Below are positions 1 to 4,262 of a stretch of DNA of 7,780 nucleotides, one piece after another. The translations under genes were made by a program, and so were the position numbers. This stretch comes from Chlamydiales bacterium (GTDB lineage: Bacteria > Chlamydiota > Chlamydiia > Chlamydiales > FEN-1388), in contig JAJFUY010000318.1 in the NCBI GenBank assembly GCA_021372185.1, positions 1 to 7,780 on the forward strand, read 5' to 3'. Below the pieces are notes generated by a model. It did not search any database. It saw nothing but the letters and a program-made list of their open reading frames with translations, and was not told the origin of the DNA. Within the stretch, counting starts at the first letter, position 1. Every line of letters starts with the position of its first letter.

Positions 1-51
1 AGGGCCCGAGTTTTGCAAAAGGTTCTTCTTAAGTATAAAGCTATCTTGTAA
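1..51 (+). CDS. possible C-terminal tail of an upstream gene (partial)
   Basis: The first plus-strand frame is open from the window edge for 16 codons and stops with TAA at 49-51. The tail would read RARVLQKVLLKYKAIL, a basic, amphipathic-looking end. A second frame also stays open to about position 74, so this is only a candidate; no family can be assigned from so few residues. The sequence left of the window would settle it. Confidence 0.25.
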   Translation, partial: RARVLQKVLLKYKAIL

Positions 52-90
52 TTTTATGCCTTTTTTAATCTAATATAGGAAGTACCATAG

Positions 91-119
91 TTGACAAGAA
101 TATGTGTTTTGAGTAGTCT
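91..119 (+). promoter_or_regulatory. weak candidate promoter and hairpin leader of the 150-572 gene
   Basis: A perfect -35 hexamer TTGACA lies at 91-96, but the hexamer 17 bases further on (TAGTCT, 114-119) matches the -10 consensus at only three positions. Just downstream, CTCGAG occurs at 120-125 and 137-142. Being self-complementary, the two copies can pair across an 11-base loop, and the second overlaps the GAGG ribosome-binding sequence (140-143). The box is clear; promoter function is uncertain. Confidence 0.3.
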
Positions 120-149
120 CTCGAGACTCTTTATTACTCGAGGACCTTA

Positions 150-572
150 ATGAATTTGTTTTCTCTTAGCTTAATTTCTGCTGCCTATTGTATTGACAAA
201 GTTGTGCCAAAAAAACCATGCGACCCGAACGTCGTTAAGGCAGCGTATGGGAGAATCACACAAGTAGCCCGAAACATCATTGAAGGAAAAATAACTATAA
301 CACAAGTTGATGGCATAAACGTTGCAGACTTTGGTGCCCAGTGGCACTTAGATAGGGCTTTTGTATATGCGTGTCATGATGGGAAGCTTCTAGAGCCTGT
401 TGTAGAAGTGCAAAAATCTACAGCCCGTATAATTACAGCGGATTCATCGTTGCTAGATCCTCTCATGCAAGTAGTAGACTCTATAGGAGTGCCGGCTACT
501 GTAGCTATTGGTGTTGGAGCTGCTACACTTTGTGGGTATGTCATCTATAAACTGTGCACTTCTAAAGATTAA
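150..572 (+). CDS. hypothetical 140-residue protein with C-terminal membrane anchor
   Basis: I do not recognise a family. The N-terminus is short and hydrophobic (NLFSLSLISAAYC, ending near Cys14), possibly a weak signal sequence. The middle (about 25-110) looks like a soluble mixed alpha/beta domain. Residues about 112-136 form one glycine- and alanine-rich hydrophobic segment followed by the short tail TSKD, so the protein is probably anchored by its C-terminus. ATG 150 is chosen because GAGG lies six bases upstream. The stop is only 10 bases before the transporter start, so the two are probably co-transcribed. There are five cysteines (residues 14, 24, 75, 127, 136). What is seen is an intact reading frame and the hydrophobic tail; localisation is inferred and function is unknown. 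Confidence 0.75.
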   Translation: MNLFSLSLISAAYCIDKVVPKKPCDPNVVKAAYGRITQVARNIIEGKITITQVDGINVADFGAQWHLDRAFVYACHDGKLLEPVVEVQKSTARIITADSSLLDPLMQVVDSIGVPATVAIGVGAATLCGYVIYKLCTSKD

Positions 573-582
573 GATTTAATTT

Positions 583-1455
583 ATGGAATATCAGCAGCCA
601 AAACCAGACCTTATCACCGGATCTCTGTATAGCATCACGGCATTTTTTTTCTTTGCCCTTTCGGGGCTTTTTTTAAAAGGCACCACGCTCTACAGCTCTT
701 CCTCCTTTTTTGCCACATTTATGGTGTATGTGGCTGCAACTTTGATTACAACTCCCTATGTTGCAATAAGAGGGATTCAGTTTCTTAAAACAGACCATCT
801 ACTCTATCACTTTTGCCGCGCAGGCTTTGGCATTGTGGCAATGCTTCTTTATGCCTATGCGATGAAGTCCATACCTGTGATGAACGCAACGCTACTTTTT
901 AATACGGCACCGCTCTTTATTCCACTTTTTGGCATATATCTTTTGGACGCTACTGTAACCATAAGAAACTGGATTACCATTTTTATTGGCTTTATTGGCA
1001 TTACACTTGTTATCCATCCTAGTGAAAAAACCCTTGCCAACCCGTCAGATATCTTTGGGTTGTTATCCGGTGCTGCCTTAGCCGTTGCCTTCATCTACAT
1101 AAAAAAGCTCAATAAAACAGAGCCTACTTTTAGAATCGTTTACTACTTCTTTTTGCTCTCTACACTGATGATGCTGCCATATGCGTTATGCATACTTGAA
1201 ATGCCATCATGGGAGGCAATTGGCCTGGCTGTATGCTCTGCCATCTCGCTTATCGTGATGCAGCTTTGTCTTACCATGGCCTATGCCTATGCTCCACCTT
1301 CCAAAATAGGTATATTTCAGTATACAACAGTGGTCTTTGTGGGGATTATCGAATGGCTGCTCTGGGGTGTGCAGCCCACGATGTTAGAAATTATAGGCTT
1401 TTTAGTCATAGCCTCATGTGGCACTGCGATTATTCGCTCTTCTTCTGAACATTAA
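583..1455 (+). CDS. EamA/DMT-family membrane transporter
   Basis: A 290-residue, strongly hydrophobic protein with the length and layout of drug/metabolite transporters: about ten transmembrane helices made from two repeated five-helix EamA domains (roughly 12-146 and 157-286). The end of the first repeat carries the typical run of a charged loop, then 'W-x3-IGFIGITLVIHP', and the second repeat ends with a similar 'IIGFLVIASCGTAII' helix. The family moves small metabolites across the inner membrane, usually by proton symport or exchange; in Rickettsia a member imports host S-adenosylmethionine, and intracellular bacteria often carry several. The substrate here cannot be read from sequence. 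ATG 583 has no clear Shine-Dalgarno sequence and sits 10 bases after the previous stop, suggesting translational coupling. The gene converges on the zinc-finger gene with only 7 bases between the stop codons. Confidence 0.88.
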   Translation: MEYQQPKPDLITGSLYSITAFFFFALSGLFLKGTTLYSSSSFFATFMVYVAATLITTPYVAIRGIQFLKTDHLLYHFCRAGFGIVAMLLYAYAMKSIPVMNATLLFNTAPLFIPLFGIYLLDATVTIRNWITIFIGFIGITLVIHPSEKTLANPSDIFGLLSGAALAVAFIYIKKLNKTEPTFRIVYYFFLLSTLMMLPYALCILEMPSWEAIGLAVCSAISLIVMQLCLTMAYAYAPPSKIGIFQYTTVVFVGIIEWLLWGVQPTMLEIIGFLVIASCGTAIIRSSSEH

Positions 1456-1462
1456 ACCAATA

Positions 1463-1717
1463 TTATTTTTTAGTGAGCCACTGGACTGCCACTCCAGCAA
1501 ATAAGATAAATGCAGTTGTTTTTACTGTGTTCCAGTTATCTTCACTAATTTGGCGATCTTTTACCGATTTTTGACAAACATATGCTGAGCACTGGCCCAT
1601 CCAGCATTTATTATGAAAAAGCTCTTTGCAAGAAGTGCAAGTCTTTGTCTTGGCTAAGTCAGTGGATTTAATTTCATGATGACATTGGTAACAATAATAT
1701 TCATTACTAATTGTCAT
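1463..1717 (-). CDS. small RING/PHD-like zinc-finger protein with C-terminal membrane anchor
   Basis: This 84-residue protein carries a binuclear treble-clef ligand pattern: C9-x2-C12, C27-x2-C30, H35, C38, then C43 and C48, with a tryptophan after C38 (His-x2-Cys-Trp). The C-x2-C...C-x2-C-x4-H-x2-C part matches PHD/RING-type fingers and resembles the small prokaryotic RING family (Prok-RING) as I recall it. The last Cys pair is spaced x4 rather than x2, so the second site is atypical. Residues about 64-81 (TVKTTAFILFAGVAVQWL) form one helix long enough to cross a membrane, with a KK tail, so the finger probably faces the cytoplasm as a tail-anchored domain. AGG lies 8 bases before the ATG and a TATAAT box lies about 33 bases upstream. 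RING fingers bind ubiquitin-type enzymes, but no partner gene is visible here; a plain zinc-ribbon role is the alternative. Confidence 0.8.
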   Translation of the reverse strand: MTISNEYYCYQCHHEIKSTDLAKTKTCTSCKELFHNKCWMGQCSAYVCQKSVKDRQISEDNWNTVKTTAFILFAGVAVQWLTKK

Positions 1718-1749
1718 AATTTGTACCTATTAGTTAATTATTTCAACTA

Positions 1750-1755
1750 ATTATA
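1750..1755 (-). promoter_or_regulatory. -10 box of the leftward zinc-finger gene
   Basis: Read on the minus strand this is a perfect TATAAT preceded by GTG, about 33 bases before the ATG of the zinc-finger gene. The hexamer 17 bases upstream (GTTCAT) is a poor -35 match. It is the only good leftward promoter candidate in the gap. Confidence 0.4.
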
Positions 1756-1780
1756 CACTATTTGTAAATAAAATGAACAC

Positions 1781-1921
1781 AAAATATCGGGGGCCGGTAT
1801 CGGGGGCCGGGCCTGCGTAACTTTGCGTAACTTCCAATTGTATTTTTTAATAAAATAATTATTTGGAAGTTGCGCAAAGTTACGCAGGCCCGGCCCTCAA
1901 CTACCGGCCCTCAACTATTTT
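1781..1921. repeat. nested GC-rich inverted repeat with internal tandem repeats
   Basis: Two arms of about 50 bases (about 1788-1837 and 1863-1917) are near-perfect reverse complements around an AT-rich loop (1838-1862). The inner parts pair almost completely (CTTCCAA with TTGGAAG, then GCGTAACTTTGC against GCGCAAAGTTAC with one mismatch, then GCAGGCCCGGCCC). The outer ends, AAAATA (1781-1786) and TATTTT (1916-1921), also pair. Each arm contains a tandem duplication: TATCGGGGGCCGG twice (1785-1797, 1798-1810) on the left and CCGGCCCTCAACTA twice (1890-1903, 1904-1917) on the right. It lies between two divergent promoters with no encoded protein. It could be a small non-autonomous mobile element, a REP-like repeat, or a bidirectional terminator/insulator; I cannot tell which from one copy. 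Confidence 0.85.
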
Positions 1922-1950
1922 ATTAGTCAAGGAGAAGCCTGAGGCAATAT

Positions 1951-1993
1951 TAAATTTGCACCGCAAATGCGCCGCATTTCCACCGCAAATTTA
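1951..1993. repeat. compact nested palindrome upstream of the protein A promoter
   Basis: The outer arms TAAATTTGC (1951-1959) and GCAAATTTA (1985-1993) are exact reverse complements, and inside them AAATGC (1965-1970) pairs with GCATTT (1974-1979) around a GCC loop. ACCGCAAAT also occurs twice in direct orientation (1960-1968, 1982-1990). The element ends 10 bases before the -35 box of the rightward promoter. That placement would suit a regulator-binding site or a small structured element, but no known operator is recognised. Confidence 0.65.
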
Positions 1994-2003
1994 TTCTCTT
2001 CCA

Positions 2004-2033
2004 TTGACTTTTATTGGTAAATGGGTGTATAAT
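2004..2033 (+). promoter_or_regulatory. strong sigma70-type promoter for protein A
   Basis: TTGACT (2004-2009, five of six consensus bases) and a perfect TATAAT (2028-2033) are separated by 18 bases. Transcription would start near 2040, giving a leader of about 24 bases that contains a near-perfect Shine-Dalgarno sequence (AAGGAGG, 2053-2059) four bases before a short run to the ATG at 2064. This is the best promoter in the window and may drive the whole plus-strand block downstream. Confidence 0.75.
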
Positions 2034-2063
2034 ATTTATTCTAAAACAATAAAAGGAGGGTAA

Positions 2064-2360
2064 ATGGAGCTTGGTTTTTCTTTTAAATCACAGACAGTAC
2101 AGCCAGTTTCTACTACTACTCCAGCAGCTGCTACTGCCGCTGGCTTTAACCCGCTTTTTGCTCGCATTGCGGCGCAGATGGGGGCTATTAACTCATTTTT
2201 CAAGATTATTGATACGAATCGCTACTTTGTGGCTAGAAGTGCCATCATCTATGCTACAGAGAAAGAAGATGAGACGATGGACAAAAAAATCAGAAAAAAC
2301 ATCATCCGAACAATAAAAACCGAAAAAACTGAACCTTCAAACGATCAAAGACCTCAGTAG
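2064..2360 (+). CDS. small unknown protein A, paralogue of the 3910-4236 product
   Basis: This 98-residue protein belongs to no family I recognise. Residues 9-27 are a Ser/Thr/Ala/Pro-rich, probably disordered N-terminal stretch; 28-65 look helical and amphipathic; 66-98 are highly charged and basic (DKKIRKNIIRTIK) with a polar tail. There is no transmembrane segment. The core Y54-F-V-A-R-S-A-I-I, followed by a T-x3-D stretch and a lysine-rich tail, aligns with Y66-V-A-R-S-C-I-V and a similar tail in the protein at 3910-4236, and both proteins begin M-[E/D]-L. It has the best promoter and ribosome-binding site in the window, so it is probably well expressed. Its place before a type III chaperone gene and its disordered N-terminus fit a secreted client protein, but this is inference; a small regulator is the alternative. 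Confidence 0.78.
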   Translation: MELGFSFKSQTVQPVSTTTPAAATAAGFNPLFARIAAQMGAINSFFKIIDTNRYFVARSAIIYATEKEDETMDKKIRKNIIRTIKTEKTEPSNDQRPQ

Positions 2361-2387
2361 AAGTAGGTTATTTGTTAGAAAAAATTA

Positions 2388-2544
2388 AAAATTAACAGGA
2401 TGCGCTTCGCTGGCAGGATCTAGCAGGATAATACAAAAACATTCAAACGATAAAATACAGAAAAATATATATTTTTGTTTTACCGACTATTGTCTTATGT
2501 ATTATCCTGCTTTCCTGCCAGCGTTAGCGCATCCTGTTAATTTT
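2388..2544. repeat. long inverted repeat between protein A and the chaperone gene
   Basis: Arms of about 46 bases (2388-2434 and 2499-2544) are reverse complements with a few mismatches and gaps: AATTAACAGGATGCGCT on the left pairs with AGCGCATCCTGTTAATT on the right, and AGCAGGATAATACA with TGTATTATCCTGCT. The 64-base loop is AT-rich and holds its own perfect palindrome, AAAAATATATATTTTT (2461-2476). GCAGGAT is repeated within the left arm (2413-2419, 2423-2429). The right arm runs into TTAATTTTATTTTAATTT, so in RNA it could end transcription after protein A, although the large loop makes it an unusual terminator. A MITE-like or REP-like element is equally possible. Its arms are unrelated to those of the 1781-1921 repeat. 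Confidence 0.82.
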
Positions 2545-2586
2545 ATTTTAATTTCAACCGCTAGACGTAAACTAAATTATTTAATA

Positions 2587-2601
2587 TCCTTAAATTAAGG
2601 A
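2587..2601. promoter_or_regulatory. dyad just upstream of the chaperone gene
   Basis: TCCTTAA (2587-2593) and TTAAGGA (2595-2601) are exact reverse complements around one base, 16 bases before the ATG at 2618. The ribosome-binding sequence of that gene, GGGGG (2609-2613), lies just downstream. The dyad could be an operator or part of the long AT-rich leader; no known site is recognised. Confidence 0.35.
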
Positions 2602-2617
2602 ATAATTTGGGGGTAGT

Positions 2618-3325
2618 ATGCGTTTACTTGCGGGATTGGATCCTCTTGTACAAGAATGTATCAAGCATGTGCTTGAACAAGAAAAGGAGACCTATGCCTC
2701 TAAATTAGAGACATTTGAGGTATATTCTGCTCGTCTAAAAAAACAGATGCTTGAGCAGGTAGAAGTCTTTAAGACTCATTTTGAAAATGGGTATATTCGA
2801 ATTATAGAGCAACTGGCAACTGCTCACGACAACGTAGAGCCCTATCTTATCCATCCTGAATTGCTTAAAAAAATAGCCACAGTTGATAGTTTTGTGGCGT
2901 TTTCTGAAGAGGGTATGCCTTTATATACTCTTTTAGGCATTGAGCCTAGCACCTTAGAACACTATTATAAAGCGGCCTATGCCATTACAGAATCTGGTCG
3001 TTTTGAGGCAGGCTATGATGCCTACTACTTTTTAGTGACGATTGCCCCGCACATTCGTGATGCCTGGCTAAACTTTGGCTACACTGCCTCATGCTTAGGT
3101 GATTATTTAGGAGCGATTGAAGCCTATGGGGCCGCCTATACGCTTGACCCTACAAAAAGTGATAGCTACTTGCAGGCAGCAGAAGCTTATAAGAAGCTCG
3201 ATAATCCTGAGCTTGCAAATGACGCCTATGCTTTAGGTATAGAGTATGCTCATGAGTATGATGATGCTCCTTGGGCTAACAGTTTACGTGAGGCACTTGT
3301 AAGTGCCAAAAATAGAGGAAATTGA
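2618..3325 (+). CDS. SycD/LcrH-like type III secretion chaperone (TPR protein)
   Basis: The 235-residue product ends in a domain (about 97-214) that follows the class II type III chaperone pattern closely: a lead-in 'LLGIEPSTLEHYYKAAYAI', then three tetratricopeptide repeats at about 113-146, 147-180 and 181-214, with the typical 'G-[RY]-x-E/G-A', 'AWLNFGYTASCLGDYLGAIEAY' and 'A-A-E-A-Y' signatures. Such chaperones keep hydrophobic translocators or other substrates soluble in the cytosol and hand them to the secretion apparatus. The N-terminal about 95 residues are an extra helical, coiled-coil-like extension rich in E, K and Q; Yersinia LcrH is only about 168 residues long. GGGGG lies four bases before the ATG. 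The stop is two bases before the next ATG, so the downstream proline-rich gene is translationally coupled and is the obvious candidate partner. A generic TPR protein is the alternative. Confidence 0.82.
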   Translation: MRLLAGLDPLVQECIKHVLEQEKETYASKLETFEVYSARLKKQMLEQVEVFKTHFENGYIRIIEQLATAHDNVEPYLIHPELLKKIATVDSFVAFSEEGMPLYTLLGIEPSTLEHYYKAAYAITESGRFEAGYDAYYFLVTIAPHIRDAWLNFGYTASCLGDYLGAIEAYGAAYTLDPTKSDSYLQAAEAYKKLDNPELANDAYALGIEYAHEYDDAPWANSLREALVSAKNRGN

Positions 3326-3327
3326 CT

Positions 3328-3857
3328 ATGAGTACACCACCGCTAGCCCAGCCGCCACTTGGTGGCCCACCAAATTATGCCCCTCCACCGCCACCCGCAC
3401 AACATTCTGTGCCTTTACAACCAGGGGCACCCGTATTCAGCTTGAAAGAGATACGACACCCGCGCCTTCAGTGAAAGAACATAAGCCAGTAAAAGTAGGT
3501 CTTATCGCGTTTCACGGGTTTAAGTTGTTATGCTTAGTGGTCGTTTCACCTATTGCACTGCCTGTTGCAGGACTTGTGTTTTTGGGACGAGTATTTGGCG
3601 GTGGTGTTCCTGATTTAAAAGAAGATGCTCGTAAAGTGTTTAAACCCTTAACCAATCAGCTTTATGGCATATCAGCTGGCTGGAGAGGCATTACACTTAA
3701 AGAAAGAAAACAAGAAGCCAAAGATGAACGCCTCGAAGCACGAAAAAGAGAGCAGCAAGAGTGGGCTGAGATGAATAAAATGCATGAAGAGAAGCAAAAA
3801 CAAGCAAAACAAAATATTCAGATAGAGCCTGAATCACTCCCACCTCCAGAATTATAA
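3328..3857 (+). CDS. proline-rich membrane/coiled-coil protein, frame interrupted by an apparent -1 shift
   Basis: The start at 3328, two bases after the chaperone stop and behind AGAGGAA, opens a frame rich in proline (STPPLAQPPLGGPPNY...) that ends at TGA 3472-3474 after 48 codons. The rest of the gene continues in the -1 frame from about 3423-3470 to TAA 3855-3857 (SVKEHKPVKVG onward). One extra base, for example in the G run at 3423-3426 or the A run at 3445-3447, would join them into a 176-residue protein. That protein has a proline-rich N-terminus, a long hydrophobic segment at about 57-92 (one or two membrane helices), a charged E/K/R/Q-rich probable coiled coil at about 120-160, and a proline-containing end. 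The alternative start at 3303 in the second frame is unlikely because it overlaps the chaperone gene and loses the proline-rich part. Family unknown; it may be a partner of the adjacent chaperone. Either a real inactivating mutation or a sequence error fits; no good slippery heptamer is seen. Confidence 0.6.
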
Positions 3858-3872
3858 TTTTTGTTGATTAAA

Positions 3873-3902
3873 TCCTTCTCTTCAATTAAAAAAAGAGAAG
3901 GA
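3873..3902 (+). promoter_or_regulatory. hairpin that would cover the protein B ribosome-binding site
   Basis: TCCTTCTCTT (3873-3882) and AAGAGAAGGA (3893-3902) form a perfect 10-base-pair stem with a 10-base loop. The right arm contains most of the Shine-Dalgarno sequence (AAGGAG, 3898-3903) for the ATG at 3910. No T-run follows, so this is a poor intrinsic terminator and a better candidate for translational control, by a folded leader that hides the ribosome-binding site. Confidence 0.55.
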
Positions 3903-3909
3903 GAGTGTT

Positions 3910-4236
3910 ATGGATCTATCACTTAGCACATCAAGTGTACCGCCCGTTATGGGTCAGGTTGCAGCAAAAGAGGCTCATGCGCCTCCTAGCGCCCCTACAA
4001 CCCAAAGCGCTGTTCCTCGCTCTATGCAAGTTGCCGCACAGCTTGCTAATCAAGTTATCTTATCAATGAACTCACACATTACCGTTCAAAGGGTGATGTG
4101 CATATATGTTGCGCGCTCTTGTATTGTTCCAACAACACGTCAAAAAAATGATCGTGAAGAAAAAAATGTTGGGGCATTTATCTTAAAAGTAAAAAAATCT
4201 GAAGCTGCTGGCCAGCAAACGCAAAGTCGTTCATAA
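3910..4236 (+). CDS. small unknown protein B, paralogue of the 2064-2360 product
   Basis: This 108-residue protein has no family I can name. Residues 2-37 are rich in Ser, Pro, Ala and Thr and probably disordered; 38-65 look helical; the core Y66-V-A-R-S-C-I-V and the following charged, lysine-rich segment (77-98) align with the core and tail of protein A (Y54-F-V-A-R-S-A-I-I). The end (AAGQQTQSRS) is polar. ATG 3910 follows AAGGAG at a six-base spacing, inside a hairpin arm. The stop is 26 bases before hemG/hemY, so co-transcription is likely. The two related genes lie either side of a type III chaperone and its proline-rich neighbour, which suggests a shared role, possibly as secreted clients with disordered N-terminal signals. 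Function is inferred from context only. Confidence 0.72.
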   Translation: MDLSLSTSSVPPVMGQVAAKEAHAPPSAPTTQSAVPRSMQVAAQLANQVILSMNSHITVQRVMCIYVARSCIVPTTRQKNDREEKNVGAFILKVKKSEAAGQQTQSRS

Positions 4237-4262
4237 TCCTCTTCAAGTATTAGGGATAATTT

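Noticed and set aside
855..1094. Minus-strand frames inside the transporter, hemY and clpC genes
   Set aside because: They are antisense shadows of well-supported genes; their sequences lack any recognisable domain.
1785..1917. CRISPR array
   Set aside because: The tandem units are 13-14 bases, occur only twice per arm and have no spacers; the structure is an inverted repeat.
1863..2063. 66-codon plus-strand reading frame in the intergenic repeat region
   Set aside because: It begins inside the right arm of the inverted repeat, runs through the nested palindrome and the strong promoter, and has no ribosome-binding site; the composition follows the repeats.
2071..2316. 81-codon frame overlapping protein A
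   Set aside because: It is a leucine-rich out-of-frame reading of the same DNA; protein A has the strong ribosome-binding site and a similar relative at 3910-4236.
3303..3470. Start of the proline-rich gene at 3303 in the second frame
   Set aside because: It overlaps the chaperone gene, has no ribosome-binding site, and its first 40 or so residues are only the out-of-frame reading of a proline-rich stretch that begins properly at 3328.
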